DNA of 64,000 nucleotides from Cellulophaga lytica DSM 7489 (GCF_000190595.1 NC_015167.1:632501-696500), one strand, 5' to 3'. Counted from the stretch's first letter, positions 17,909 through 26,592 are shown. The notes: generated by a model from the letters alone, not told the origin. Program-made: numbers and translations.

Positions 17909-18899
17909 CAATATTTTTTATACTGTTTAATAGTTTTGTTTTTCCCTTATGTAATATTTGGTGCTGCACTTCTATATAACATAAATTACTTAACTTACCC
18001 TGCAGTCTTACAAAGTCCTTTTCTGTAGTTATTACAAATGGTTTACTTGCAAAGTTTGCTATTTCTGCATCTGTAAAAAAATGATGATCTTTATACGCTA
18101 AATGCTCAAAATCTAGCCCTTGTGTACTTAAAAAATTTACCAAAGGCTTAGGGTTTGCTATACCTGTAACTAAAGTTATCTTTTTATCTTTTAAATTGTT
18201 TATTGTTAACGGAGACTTATACCCTTTTAATGTAGTAGCATAACTTAATATTGCAAACAATAACTGCTGGTGTTTTTTAGGCTTAAGTTTTTGCTGTATC
18301 AATTGTTGTTCTTTTGCTGTAATAGCACTAGGACATTTAGTTACAATTATTACGTTAGCACGTTTTGCTTCGTTTTTAGCATCACGTAAATTGCCAGTTG
18401 GCAAATACCAATCATCTTTATATAGGTTACCGTATGCAGTAAGTAGTATAGAAAATGTTGGCTTAACTTTTCTATGCTGGTATGCATCATCCAACAAAAT
18501 AATATCTGGCTTTATTTGCTTTTCTAAGGTTGCAATTCCGTTTCTACGGTTGCCATCTACAACCATTGTAACAGCAGGGTATTTCTTGTATATTTGATAA
18601 GGTTCATCTCCCAATTCTTCCACACTAGTTGTGCTGTTTGCTATTAATAAACCTTTAGATTTTCTTCCGTACCCCCTACTTAAAACAGCCAGTTTATATT
18701 GGTTTTGCAAGTTGTGTATTAACAACTCTATCATAGGTGTTTTTCCAGTACCACCAGCACTTAAATTACCTACGCAAATGGTTGGCGTTTTAAATGATAC
18801 TGAAGAAAACACACCAACATTAAACAAATAATTACGCAAATAAACTACTAGTCCGTAGAGTAAAGAAAAAGGAAATGCTAATTTTCTGAGTAGTTGCAT
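17901..18899 (-). CDS. lpxK: Tetraacyldisaccharide 4'-kinase
   Basis: LpxK phosphorylates the lipid A disaccharide precursor at the 4' position, at the inner membrane. I start it at the ATG at 18899 (MQLLRKLAFPFSLLYGLVVYLRNYLF in outline), which gives 332 residues and the family's N-terminal membrane helix; an upstream in-frame Met exists at 18947. The Walker A motif is GNLSAGGTGKTPMIE. The segment GDEPYQIYKKYP, the DDAYQHRK motif with its catalytic Asp residues, and ITGIANP-like VTGIANPKPL are all present. It is divergent from the Nif3-family gene and convergent with the hybrid kinase, with overlapping 3' ends and no visible terminator. Confidence 0.93.
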   Translation of the reverse strand: MQLLRKLAFPFSLLYGLVVYLRNYLFNVGVFSSVSFKTPTICVGNLSAGGTGKTPMIELLIHNLQNQYKLAVLSRGYGRKSKGLLIANSTTSVEELGDEPYQIYKKYPAVTMVVDGNRRNGIATLEKQIKPDIILLDDAYQHRKVKPTFSILLTAYGNLYKDDWYLPTGNLRDAKNEAKRANVIIVTKCPSAITAKEQQLIQQKLKPKKHQQLLFAILSYATTLKGYKSPLTINNLKDKKITLVTGIANPKPLVNFLSTQGLDFEHLAYKDHHFFTDAEIANFASKPFVITTEKDFVRLQGKLSNLCYIEVQHQILHKGKTKLLNSIKNIVR

Positions 18900-18927
18900 A
18901 AGAACGAAAGTAAATATTTTATCTTTG
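18894..18927 (+). promoter_or_regulatory. Candidate promoter of the Nif3-family operon
   Basis: TTG at 18894-18896 and TATCTTTG at 18920-18927 with a 23-base spacer; the box ends 22 bases before the ATG at 18950. It overlaps the start of the divergent lpxK. Confidence 0.5.
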
Positions 18928-18949
18928 ATATTCATAAAAGCAATCAAAA

Positions 18950-20044
18950 ATGACTGTAAAAGATATTACAAACATTATTGAAGATTTTGCGCCGCTAAAT
19001 TACGCAGAAGATTTTGATAATGTAGGCCTATTAATTGGTAACGCTAGCACAAAAGTTACTGGCGTATTGGTTACTTTAGACACATTAGAAAATGTTGTAG
19101 ATGAGGCAATTGCTAAAAATTGTAATTTAATAGTAAGTTTTCATCCTATTATTTTTTCTGGTCTAAAAAAAATTACTGGAGCTAATTACGTAGAGCGTGT
19201 GGTTTTAAAAGCTATAAAAAATGATATTGCAATTTATAGTATGCACACTGCCTTAGACAATAGTAACAAAGGTGTAAATGCAAAAATTTGTGAAGTTTTA
19301 GGACTTACCAACACCAACATATTAATACCACAAAAAGGCACAATAAAAAAGTTAACTACTTACGCACCTAAAAACGAAGTTGACAAAATAAAAGAAGCAT
19401 TATTTATTGCAGGAGCAGGTAATATTGGTAATTATAGCAACTGTAGTTTTACTACCGTAGGTATAGGCAGTTTTAAACCTAACCAAAATGCCAACCCAAC
19501 AGTTGGCCAAATTGGCAAAACAGAAACTGATGAAGAAGTACAAATTAACGTAACTTTTGAAAAAGCAAAAGAAAAGCAAATTGTACAAACTTTACTAAAA
19601 AACCACTCTTATGAAGAGGTTGCCTATGAAATAACCACCCTAGAAAATACAAACCAAAATATTGGTATGGGAATGGTTGGTGAACTAGAAAACGCCTTAA
19701 ATGAGGTAGATTTTCTTAATGATCTTAAAAATAAAATGAATGTAGCGTGTATTAGGCACTCTAATTTATTAAATAAAAAAATAAAAAGAGTAGCTGTACT
19801 AGGCGGAAGCGGCTCTTTTGCAATAACCGCCGCAAAGGCTGTAAACGCTGATGTTTTTATTACAGCTGACTTAAAATATCATCAATTTTACGAGGCAGAA
19901 AACAAAATATTACTAGCAGATATAGGACACTTTGAAACAGAGCAGTTTACAAAAAATCTTTTAGTAGAGATACTTACAAAAAAAATTCCTAATTTTGCAA
20001 TCTCTTTATCGGAGAGTATTACAAATCCTATCAAGTATTTTTAA
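18950..20044 (+). CDS. Nif3-like dinuclear metal centre hexameric protein
   Basis: A 364-residue member of the Nif3/YbgI/DUF34 family, ring-shaped proteins with a dinuclear metal site. Evidence includes DNVGLLIGN, the metal-binding His in LIVSFHPIIFSGLKK, IYSMHTALDNSNKGVN, and the C-terminal ligands in ADIGHFETEQF. The length exceeds the ~250-residue core because of the PII-like insert (about residues 125-235), as in other long Nif3 proteins. Proposed roles include GTP cyclohydrolase-related and metal-handling functions, but none is settled. It is followed 4 bases later by the coiled-coil zinc-ribbon-like gene. These two genes are commonly neighbours in Bacteroidota. Confidence 0.92.
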   Translation: MTVKDITNIIEDFAPLNYAEDFDNVGLLIGNASTKVTGVLVTLDTLENVVDEAIAKNCNLIVSFHPIIFSGLKKITGANYVERVVLKAIKNDIAIYSMHTALDNSNKGVNAKICEVLGLTNTNILIPQKGTIKKLTTYAPKNEVDKIKEALFIAGAGNIGNYSNCSFTTVGIGSFKPNQNANPTVGQIGKTETDEEVQINVTFEKAKEKQIVQTLLKNHSYEEVAYEITTLENTNQNIGMGMVGELENALNEVDFLNDLKNKMNVACIRHSNLLNKKIKRVAVLGGSGSFAITAAKAVNADVFITADLKYHQFYEAENKILLADIGHFETEQFTKNLLVEILTKKIPNFAISLSESITNPIKYF

Positions 20045-20048
20045 AAAT

Positions 20049-20828
20049 ATGGCAAAAAAGAAAGAAGCAACGGTAGAAGAAAAATTGAGAGCATTATATG
20101 ACTTGCAATTAATTGATTCTAGAGTCGATGAGATAAGAAACGTTAGGGGTGAACTCCCGTTAGAAGTAGAAGATTTGGAAGATGAAGTTTTAGGACTTAA
20201 AACTAGATTGGACAAATTAAAAACTGATGTAGAAACAGTTAATTATGAAATAACAGCTAAGAAAAATTTAATTGAGGAATCTAAAGGCCTAATTAAAAAA
20301 TATGCTGAACAACAAAAAAATGTAAGAAACAGCCGTGAGTTTAACTCTTTATCTAAAGAAGTTGAGTTCCAAGAATTAGAAATTCAATTGGCTGAAAAAA
20401 ACATTAAAGAATTTAAAGCGCAAATAGAGCAAAAGAAGCAAGTTATTGCTGACACTAAAGAGCGTTTGGCTGCTAAGGAGTCTCACTTGAAACACAAAAA
20501 AGGTGAATTAAGCGAAATTTTAGCTGAAACTGAAAAAGAGGAAAAAGCCTTACTTAAAAAATCTGAAGATTTTCAAAATCAGATTGAAGAGCGTTTGGTA
20601 AAAGCTTATACTAGAATTAGAACCAATGTTAAAAATGGTTTAGCTGTTGTACCTATTGAAAGAGGTGCATCTGGAGGTTCTTTCTTTACTATACCACCAC
20701 AAGTACAAGTAGAGATTGCTGCTCGTAAAAAAATTATTACAGATGAGCACAGTGGTAGAATTTTAGTAGACCCTGTATTAGCAGAAGAAGAAAATGAAAG
20801 AATGCAAAAAATGTTTTCTAAATTATAG
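20049..20828 (+). CDS. Coiled-coil protein with degenerate C4 zinc-ribbon domain
   Basis: A 259-residue protein of the CT398/C4-type zinc-ribbon family. I use the ATG at 20049 (MAKKKEATVEEKLRALYDLQ), since earlier in-frame starts lie inside the Nif3 gene. Residues about 25-190 form a long antiparallel coiled coil rich in Lys and Glu. The C-terminal tail (about 200-259) aligns with the family's zinc ribbon, but the four expected Cys are replaced: the CGGC-type pair reads SGGS (Ser208, Ser211) and the second pair reads DEHS (Asp232, Ser235). The IPPQ and GRIL landmarks remain. The family is thought to act in protein or nucleic acid transactions, but its role is unproven. A strong terminator follows. 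Confidence 0.85.
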   Translation: MAKKKEATVEEKLRALYDLQLIDSRVDEIRNVRGELPLEVEDLEDEVLGLKTRLDKLKTDVETVNYEITAKKNLIEESKGLIKKYAEQQKNVRNSREFNSLSKEVEFQELEIQLAEKNIKEFKAQIEQKKQVIADTKERLAAKESHLKHKKGELSEILAETEKEEKALLKKSEDFQNQIEERLVKAYTRIRTNVKNGLAVVPIERGASGGSFFTIPPQVQVEIAARKKIITDEHSGRILVDPVLAEEENERMQKMFSKL

Positions 20829-20851
20829 AAATAGCATTTTATGATTATAAA

Positions 20852-20877
20852 AAAAGACCGCTAATTAGCGGTCTTTT
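20852..20877. terminator. Bidirectional terminator
   Basis: A perfect palindrome, AAAAGACCGCTA with its complement, flanked by A- and T-runs. It sits between the convergent zinc-ribbon-like gene and kmo. Confidence 0.9.
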
Positions 20878-20879
20878 TT

Positions 20880-22223
20880 TTATTTAAGCAATTCTATTAT
20901 TTTGTTGGTAACTTCTTCACTATCCCATTTTTCTTCAATATTAGGTAGTTGCATTATCTTTTTCATTATAGCTTCTTGCTCATCCCCTAACGCTAACGCT
21001 TCTGCGTACGGCCTGTTACTAAAGGTAACCCTAGAATATACAGGTAACCATTTTTCTGGGTATTCTGCCGCAAATTTTTTCTCTATCTTTTTTTGTAGTA
21101 AAAACATAGGATCTGCAGTTTTACTACTCATTTCTACAAAATTCCTGTAACTAAGCTCTGCAATAGCATCTGTATTTGGCTTACGCTCTTTTTCATACTC
21201 TTCAAAAGCAAGTGTCCAATTATCTGGATATTTTTTAAGCATATTTGCAAGCACATAAATATCTTCAAAACCAGCATTCATACCCTGACCATAAAAAGGC
21301 ACAATAGCGTGCGCAGAATCGCCAACAAGCACTGCTTTGTCCCAATAAGTCCAAGGAAAGCATTTCATAGTTACCATTGCACTAGTTGGATTTTTAAAAA
21401 AATCTCCAATAAGGTTATCTAAATCTGGCATAACATTAGGAAAATGCGTAGAAAAGAAATCTTTAGCCTCTGCCTTGTTTGTAATACTCTCAAAAGATAT
21501 ATCTCCCTCAAAAGGCATAAAAAGCGTACAGGTAAAGCTACCATCTATATTTGGCATAGCTATTAACATAAACTTGCCACGTGGCCATATATGAAAAGAG
21601 TGCTTATCTAATTTATGTGTACCATCTTCATTTGGTAAAATAGACAACTCTTTGTAACCTACTTTTATAAATTCCTGCGAATAATCAAACCTACTACGTC
21701 TTTGCATTTTATGACGTACACGTGAAAACGCACCATCACAACCAAAAACACAGTCAAACTTATACTCTTCCCAAACTCCTTTTTCTGTTTCTCCTGTATA
21801 AATTTTTGCTTCAGGTAAATCTACATCCCATACTTTTTCAGAAAAACGAAATTTTGTTCCTTCGGCCTCTGCCAAGTCTATCATTTTTCTATTTAAAAGC
21901 CCTCTAGATGTAGACCAAATTGCCTCATCATCTTTACCATATTTCTGGTAGTACAAAGGCACACCATCTACGTGCATTGCACGCTGGTACAACGGTATGG
22001 CTATTTTTTTAATTTCATCTTCTAAGCCTACTTGCTGCAATGCGTTCCAACCTCTATTGCTCATTGCTAGATTAATAGACCTTCCTGAGAATTCTACCGT
22101 ACGTATATCTGGTCTTCTGTCAAAAACAGTAACTTTATGTCCTTCTTTTCTTAAATAAATAGCTAATAAAGAACCAACTAATCCGGAGCCAACTATGGCA
22201 ATGTCTTTTGGAGATTGTGACAT
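20880..22223 (-). CDS. kmo: Kynurenine 3-monooxygenase
   Basis: Kmo is an FAD-dependent hydroxylase that converts L-kynurenine to 3-hydroxykynurenine in tryptophan breakdown. I start at the ATG at 22223 (MSQSPKDIAIVGSG), which gives 447 residues. A 22-residue upstream extension is unlikely. The FAD-binding GxGxxG is IVGSGLVGSLLAIYL followed by VFDRRPD. GRSINLAMSNRG is a Kmo hallmark. The second FAD motif is LVGDSAHAIVPFYGQGMNAGFEDI. A hydrophobic C-terminal tail is weak here. The partner kynureninase gene lies 1.5 kb away on the same strand, upstream of clpP and a lipoprotein gene. Confidence 0.94.
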   Translation of the reverse strand: MSQSPKDIAIVGSGLVGSLLAIYLRKEGHKVTVFDRRPDIRTVEFSGRSINLAMSNRGWNALQQVGLEDEIKKIAIPLYQRAMHVDGVPLYYQKYGKDDEAIWSTSRGLLNRKMIDLAEAEGTKFRFSEKVWDVDLPEAKIYTGETEKGVWEEYKFDCVFGCDGAFSRVRHKMQRRSRFDYSQEFIKVGYKELSILPNEDGTHKLDKHSFHIWPRGKFMLIAMPNIDGSFTCTLFMPFEGDISFESITNKAEAKDFFSTHFPNVMPDLDNLIGDFFKNPTSAMVTMKCFPWTYWDKAVLVGDSAHAIVPFYGQGMNAGFEDIYVLANMLKKYPDNWTLAFEEYEKERKPNTDAIAELSYRNFVEMSSKTADPMFLLQKKIEKKFAAEYPEKWLPVYSRVTFSNRPYAEALALGDEQEAIMKKIMQLPNIEEKWDSEEVTNKIIELLK

Positions 22224-22333
22224 ATTTTTTGTTATAAAGAGATGATAACGAATGTTAAAGTTATGCAAACAAGCATCTAAGCAGTGCAAATAACTCGTAT
22301 ATAGTACACATCCGCGTTAAGCGTCTACATATA

Positions 22334-22373
22334 AAAAAGTCCTTCACAATTATATTTTTATGAAGGACTTTTT
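22334..22373 (-). terminator. Rho-independent terminator after clpP
   Basis: A 13-base stem, AAAAAGTCCTTCA against TGAAGGACTTTTT, with a run of T on the minus strand. It lies just past the clpP stop, so kmo needs its own promoter. Confidence 0.85.
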
Positions 22374-22386
22374 ACTTTAGTAAACT

Positions 22387-22935
22387 TTATTCTAAAATTC
22401 CGTCTACAATTCCGTAGGCTACAGATTCTTCTGCATTCATCCAATAATCTCTGTCAAAATCTTTCATCACTTTATCAAAGTCTTGACCACAATTATCTGC
22501 TAAGATTTTAGCACTTAACTCTCTAGTTTTTATAATTTCTTTTGCTTGTATTTCTATATTAGAAGCCTGGCCACCTGCGCCACCACTTGGTTGGTGAATC
22601 ATTACCTGTGCGTGTGGTTGTATAAAACGTCTTCCTTTAGCACCAACAGAAAGTAATATAGACCCCATAGATGCTGCTAAACCAGTACAAACTGTAGAAA
22701 CAGGACTTTTTAAAGACTTTATAGTATCATAAATAGCAAAACCAGATGTTACGTAACCTCCTGGGCTATTTATAACCAACTGTATTTCTTCATTTCCCTG
22801 TAAATCTAAATACAATAAACGATCTATAACGTGCTTTGCAGAGTCATCATTAACCATTCCCCACAAAAACACTTTTCTTTCATTCAACAATTTTTCATCA
22901 ATTGCTTCTTGAACTTTACCTTTTTTTGAACTCAT
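22387..22935 (-). CDS. clpP: ATP-dependent Clp protease proteolytic subunit
   Basis: A 182-residue serine peptidase of the ClpP family, which forms double-heptamer barrels with ClpX or ClpA/C. The catalytic triad can be placed at Ser89 (GLAASMGS), His114 (MIHQPSGG) and Asp163 (FDRDYWMNAEE). The substrate-binding glycines INSPGG are also present. It is slightly short at the N-terminus, and no clpX or tig gene is adjacent. It may therefore be a second ClpP paralogue rather than the main clpP-clpX unit (inference). It is divergent from the lipoprotein gene, and a strong terminator follows it. Confidence 0.92.
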   Translation of the reverse strand: MSSKKGKVQEAIDEKLLNERKVFLWGMVNDDSAKHVIDRLLYLDLQGNEEIQLVINSPGGYVTSGFAIYDTIKSLKSPVSTVCTGLAASMGSILLSVGAKGRRFIQPHAQVMIHQPSGGAGGQASNIEIQAKEIIKTRELSAKILADNCGQDFDKVMKDFDRDYWMNAEESVAYGIVDGILE

Positions 22936-23029
22936 TGCCTAATTTCTTATTTACATCAAAAATAATCAATTTATTTATAAAGTACGTTGCTACGTTTCAT
23001 CAATCTATAAAACATACTACAAAACATAG

Positions 23030-23037
23030 TATCTTTG
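23030..23037 (+). promoter_or_regulatory. Bacteroidota -7 box (TATCTTTG)
   Basis: TAnnTTTG match ending 17 bases before the ATG of the lipoprotein gene. Confidence 0.55.
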
Positions 23038-23054
23038 TTAAAAAATTAAATCTT

Positions 23055-23753
23055 ATGCGCAAAATATTTACTTTTATACTAGCTACAACTCTTTTTATTT
23101 CTTGTAAGGAAACTAAAAAAGAAGACGTTGTTACTCCTAAAGAAACACTTGAACCTGTAAAAAAAGAGCTTACAATTTTAGATTCTGTTGCTAATGCTCA
23201 CGGATTTAAAAACTGGAAAAACATTACACAAATACAGTTTACTTTTAACGTAGACCGCGGGGAAAACCACTTTAACCGTAGCTGGAACTGGCGCACAAAA
23301 AGCAATGATGTTTTAGCCATTTCTGCAACAGATACGTTAGCTTACAATAGAGCTTCTATGGACTCTATTGCTAAAAAAACTAATGCTGGTTTTATTAATG
23401 ATAAGTATTGGCTGCTAGCCCCATTTAATCTTGTTTGGGATAAAGACAATATTACATTTACAACTACCAAAAATGAAGAGGCACCAATTAGTAAAAAACC
23501 AATGCAAAAATTAACTATTGTATATGGTAATGATGGTGGTTACACTCCTGGTGATGCTTATGATTTTTATTTTGAAGACGATTATTTAATTAAAGAATGG
23601 GTGTACAGAAAAGCAAATGCAGCAGAACCGTCTATGAGTACTACTTGGGAAAATTATACAGAACAAAACGGATTAAAAATTGCCTTAGACCATAAGAATG
23701 CCGAAGGCAATTTTAAACTTTACTTTACAGATGTAAAAAGTATTAGCGAGTAA
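23055..23753 (+). CDS. Hypothetical lipoprotein
   Basis: A 232-residue predicted lipoprotein. The N-terminus MRKIFTFILATTLFISCKE has a signal peptide with a lipobox-like LFISC (Cys17). The ATG at 23055 is chosen because it creates this signal and lies 17 bases after a promoter box. The mature part starts with a Lys/Glu-rich linker (KKEDVVTPKETLEP), then a beta-rich domain with many aromatic residues (SWNWRTKSNDVLA, KYWLLAPFNLVWDKD, YDFYFEDDYLIKEWVYRK). The pattern resembles outer-membrane-lipoprotein-type or LolA-like curved sheets, but I do not recognise the family with confidence. Its stop codon abuts the stop of convergent kynU. Confidence 0.75.
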   Translation: MRKIFTFILATTLFISCKETKKEDVVTPKETLEPVKKELTILDSVANAHGFKNWKNITQIQFTFNVDRGENHFNRSWNWRTKSNDVLAISATDTLAYNRASMDSIAKKTNAGFINDKYWLLAPFNLVWDKDNITFTTTKNEEAPISKKPMQKLTIVYGNDGGYTPGDAYDFYFEDDYLIKEWVYRKANAAEPSMSTTWENYTEQNGLKIALDHKNAEGNFKLYFTDVKSISE

Positions 23754-25028
23754 TTAATTACTTTGTAAAATACCCTCTTTTAAAATTTGTCCAAAACGGT
23801 ACATATCTTCAAAAGAACAGTAAAATGGTGCAGGAGCTAAACGTATTACGTTTGGCTCTCTCCAATCTGTTATTACTCCGTTTTTCATTAAATAATTAAA
23901 CAACTCTTTTCCTTGCCCGTGTAACAATACAGACAATTGTGTACCTCTTTCTTTTGGTGTAATAATCTCAAAATTGGCTGTTTCTACTTCTTTATCTATT
24001 TCTTGCAAAACAAACTCTAAGTAAGCTACTATTACATTTCTCTTTTTAATTAAAGCTGGCATACCAACTTCTGCAAACATTTCTAAAGATGCTAAATAAG
24101 GAGCCATTGACAAAACTGGTGGATTACTTACTTGCCAAGAGTCTGCAGTGTGGCTAGACTCAAATTCTGGCTTCATTAAAAAACGTGTTTCTTTTTTAGA
24201 TCCCCACCAACCTTCTAGCCTAGGTATGCTATCATCTGCCAAATGTTTTTCATTAACATAAATACCAGATGCATTGCCCGGGCCACTATTTATATATTTG
24301 TAACTACACCATGATGCAAAATCTGCATTCCACTCATTTAATTTAAGTTCTATATTACCTGCTGCGTGTGCTAAGTCCCAACCTACAAAAGCACCAACAT
24401 CTTGCCCTGCTTTTGTTATCGTTTTCATATCAAAAACTTGTCCGTTGTAATAGTTTACACCACCAATTAATACAAGTGCAAGCTCATCTCCTACTTCGTT
24501 AATTTTAGCCACAACATCTTCTGTACGCCAAAAATGTTCTCCTTCTCGTTTTTTAACCTCAACTATAGTGTCTTTAGGGTTAAAACCGTGAAATTTAACC
24601 TGACTGGTTAACATATATTGGTCTGATGGAAATGCTTTTTCTTCGCAAATAATTTTAAACCTTTTAGCGGTAGGTCTGTAAAATGAAGCCATTAAAAAAT
24701 GAAGATTTACAGTTAATGTATTCATTACACAAACTTCTTTAGTTTTTGCTCCTAATAATGTAGCCATTGGCGCTGCTAAACGCTCATGATAATCCCACCA
24801 TGATTTTTCTGCATAAAAATGCCCTTCTACTCCAAGTTGTGCCCAATCTTGCATTACATCATCTACAAATTTTTGTGCTGTTTTTGGCTGTAACCCAAGA
24901 GAATTTCCTGTAAAATAAATAGCATCTTTACCATTAATTTTAGGAAAATAAAACTGATCTCTATATCCTTTTAAAGCATCATTAACATCTAATTCTTTGG
25001 CAAACTCTAAAGTATTTTTAAACTGCAT
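23754..25028 (-). CDS. kynU: Kynureninase
   Basis: Kynureninase is a PLP enzyme that splits kynurenine or 3-hydroxykynurenine into (3-hydroxy)anthranilate and alanine. The 424-residue protein shows YFTGNSLGLQPK near the N-terminus, WDLAHAAGNIELKLNEW with the cofactor Asp, and the Schiff-base Lys244 in SYKYINSGPG. GWWGSKKETRF and the C-terminal VIRLAPAPFYCSFEDM are also typical. With kmo, it would take kynurenine to 3-hydroxyanthranilate. Tryptophan 2,3-dioxygenase and 3-hydroxyanthranilate dioxygenase are not in the window. It is divergent from the O-methyltransferase gene, and its stop abuts that of the lipoprotein gene. Confidence 0.95.
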   Translation of the reverse strand: MQFKNTLEFAKELDVNDALKGYRDQFYFPKINGKDAIYFTGNSLGLQPKTAQKFVDDVMQDWAQLGVEGHFYAEKSWWDYHERLAAPMATLLGAKTKEVCVMNTLTVNLHFLMASFYRPTAKRFKIICEEKAFPSDQYMLTSQVKFHGFNPKDTIVEVKKREGEHFWRTEDVVAKINEVGDELALVLIGGVNYYNGQVFDMKTITKAGQDVGAFVGWDLAHAAGNIELKLNEWNADFASWCSYKYINSGPGNASGIYVNEKHLADDSIPRLEGWWGSKKETRFLMKPEFESSHTADSWQVSNPPVLSMAPYLASLEMFAEVGMPALIKKRNVIVAYLEFVLQEIDKEVETANFEIITPKERGTQLSVLLHGQGKELFNYLMKNGVITDWREPNVIRLAPAPFYCSFEDMYRFGQILKEGILQSN

Positions 25029-25067
25029 CTATTTAATTTTTATTCAAAAATAAGAAATCAAAATAAC

Positions 25068-25075
25068 TATTTTTG
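25068..25075 (+). promoter_or_regulatory. Bacteroidota -7 box (TATTTTTG)
   Basis: TAnnTTTG match ending 13 bases before the ATG of the O-methyltransferase gene, in the kynU divergent region. Confidence 0.5.
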
Positions 25076-25088
25076 CAAAAACTTTTTT

Positions 25089-25730
25089 ATGCATTTTTTA
25101 TCATCATTACTAGAAAACTACATTACTAACAACTCTGAAAATGAACCTACAGTTTTAACAGAGCTTACTAGAGAAACTCATTTAAAAGTTATACAACCAA
25201 GAATGCTAACAGGGCATTTTCAAGGACGTGTACTTAGTATGTTGTCTAAAATTATATCTCCAGAAAATATATTAGAAATTGGTACTTACACAGGGTACTC
25301 TGCTATTTGTTTGGCAGAAGGCTTGCGCAAAAATGGTAAATTACACACTATAGATGTTAATGAAGAACTAAGCCATATACAACAAAAGTATTTTGAAAAA
25401 AGTGGTTTTGCAGATAAGATTGATGCGCATATTGGCGATGCCTTAGATATTATACCAACACTAGAGGGTACTTTTGATTTGGTTTTTATTGATGCAGAAA
25501 AAAAGAGCTATCCTAAATATTTTGAAGCTGCACTAGCCAAAACAAGACCTGGTGGTATTATTTTGTCTGATAATGTATTGTGGTCTGGTAAGGTAGTAGA
25601 ACCACTAAGTCCAAAAGATATAACTACAAAAATATTACTAGACTACAATAAAGGTTTAAAGGATGACCCAAGGGTAGAGACCGTTTTATTACCAATTAGA
25701 GACGGACTTACACTAAGTAGGGTTTTGTAA
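25089..25730 (+). CDS. O-methyltransferase, class I SAM-dependent (caffeoyl-CoA OMT type)
   Basis: A 213-residue SAM-dependent methyltransferase of the catechol/caffeoyl-CoA O-methyltransferase family. The SAM-binding loop is EIGTYTGYSAICLAEGL (about 75-91). The metal-binding Asp is in FDLVFIDAEKKSYPKYFE (about 140-157), and ILSDNVLWSGKV follows. The physiological substrate is unknown. Its place beside kynU allows the speculation that it acts on a catechol-like or hydroxyanthranilate-related compound, but nothing in the sequence proves this. Its 3' end overlaps the convergent PAP2 gene by 23 bases. Confidence 0.88.
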   Translation: MHFLSSLLENYITNNSENEPTVLTELTRETHLKVIQPRMLTGHFQGRVLSMLSKIISPENILEIGTYTGYSAICLAEGLRKNGKLHTIDVNEELSHIQQKYFEKSGFADKIDAHIGDALDIIPTLEGTFDLVFIDAEKKSYPKYFEAALAKTRPGGIILSDNVLWSGKVVEPLSPKDITTKILLDYNKGLKDDPRVETVLLPIRDGLTLSRVL

Positions 25731-26268
25731 GTTTTTTACTTAGTTTATAAAGCAAATAAGCAGAAACTGTACCTACTAAAGCACCTACAGCAATATCTAA
25801 AGGATAATGTACACCAACATATATTCTGCTCATACAAAACAGTAAAGGCCATATATAAGCAAAATAAACCCACTTATACTTATCTCTTAATACCAATACC
25901 ACTATAGTTGTTAACGAAAATGATGATGATGCGTGCCCAGAGAAAAAACTAAAACCGTGAGCTTTGGTTACTACACGTATAAGATTGCTTAAAGTAGTAT
26001 CACTACTTGGCCTTAACCTACCCACAAAATCTTTAGTTAAGTTGGTTAACAGCAATACAAATAAAAACACCAAAACTACGGTAGCAAAATCTACCAATGC
26101 TTGTTTTTTAGGGCGTTTGTAAAAAATTAGAATAAAAAATAGCAAATATAATGGCACCCAGCTAGAAATATTGGTTACAAAGGACCAAAAAGAGTCATAC
26201 TCTTCAATGCCAAGATTGTTTAGGTAAATAAAGATATCCCTATCCCATTGCAATAGTTTATCTAACAT
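25708..26268 (-). CDS. PAP2-family phosphatase (phosphatidic acid phosphatase type 2)
   Basis: A 186-residue integral membrane phosphatase of the PAP2 superfamily, with about five membrane helices. All three active-site motifs are present: KDFVGRLRP (K-x6-RP), FFSGHASSSFS with the catalytic His, and SRIYVGVHYPLD with the nucleophile His and the Asp. Such enzymes act on undecaprenyl pyrophosphate, phosphatidic acid or phosphatidylglycerophosphate, and the type cannot be fixed here. It follows tatA by 3 bases on the same strand, so the two are probably co-transcribed. Confidence 0.9.
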   Translation of the reverse strand: MLDKLLQWDRDIFIYLNNLGIEEYDSFWSFVTNISSWVPLYLLFFILIFYKRPKKQALVDFATVVLVFLFVLLLTNLTKDFVGRLRPSSDTTLSNLIRVVTKAHGFSFFSGHASSSFSLTTIVVLVLRDKYKWVYFAYIWPLLFCMSRIYVGVHYPLDIAVGALVGTVSAYLLYKLSKKLTKPYLV

Positions 26269-26271
26269 AAA

Positions 26272-26553
26272 TTACTTTCTCTTAATAACGCCAGCAATAT
26301 CTTCTACATCATCTTTTACCTTTGTAACACCATCTTTAATGTCTTTGGTAAAACTGGTATCTATACCTTGCTTTTCTGCGCTTTTAGTAATTTCTTGTTT
26401 AATATCTTCAGTAGCATCTTTAAGTTGACGCATACCTTTGCCTAAGCCCTTTGCAATGTCAGGAACTTTATCTGCGCCAAAGACCATCACTACAATAAAC
26501 ATAATGAAGAAAATTTCGCCTCCGCTAATAAATAAGATAAACGTTGAATACAT
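26272..26553 (-). CDS. tatA: Sec-independent protein translocase subunit TatA/TatE
   Basis: A 93-residue TatA-family protein. The ATG at 26553 (MYSTFILFISGGEIFFIMF) is preferred because upstream codons overlap a terminator hairpin. A short N-terminal transmembrane helix (about 5-25) is followed by the hinge FGADKVPDIAKGLGKGMRQLKDA and an amphipathic helix, then a charged tail with many Lys and Asp. TatA oligomers form the Tat pore for folded proteins. tatC is not in the window. An M15 peptidase with a twin-arginine signal at 49989 is a plausible client. Confidence 0.93.
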   Translation of the reverse strand: MYSTFILFISGGEIFFIMFIVVMVFGADKVPDIAKGLGKGMRQLKDATEDIKQEITKSAEKQGIDTSFTKDIKDGVTKVKDDVEDIAGVIKRK

Positions 26554-26592
26554 ATTACAAATATAATCAGAAGTTTTATTTGCACCATAAAA

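Noticed and set aside
20880-22289. N-terminal extension of kmo to 22289
   Set aside because: The first 22 residues (MHCLDACLHNF...) do not match the family. The FAD-binding motif sits correctly after the ATG at 22223.
22902-23054. Upstream extension of the lipoprotein gene into the clpP start region
   Set aside because: It would remove the signal peptide and cross the promoter box at 23030. The ATG at 23055 yields a proper lipoprotein signal.
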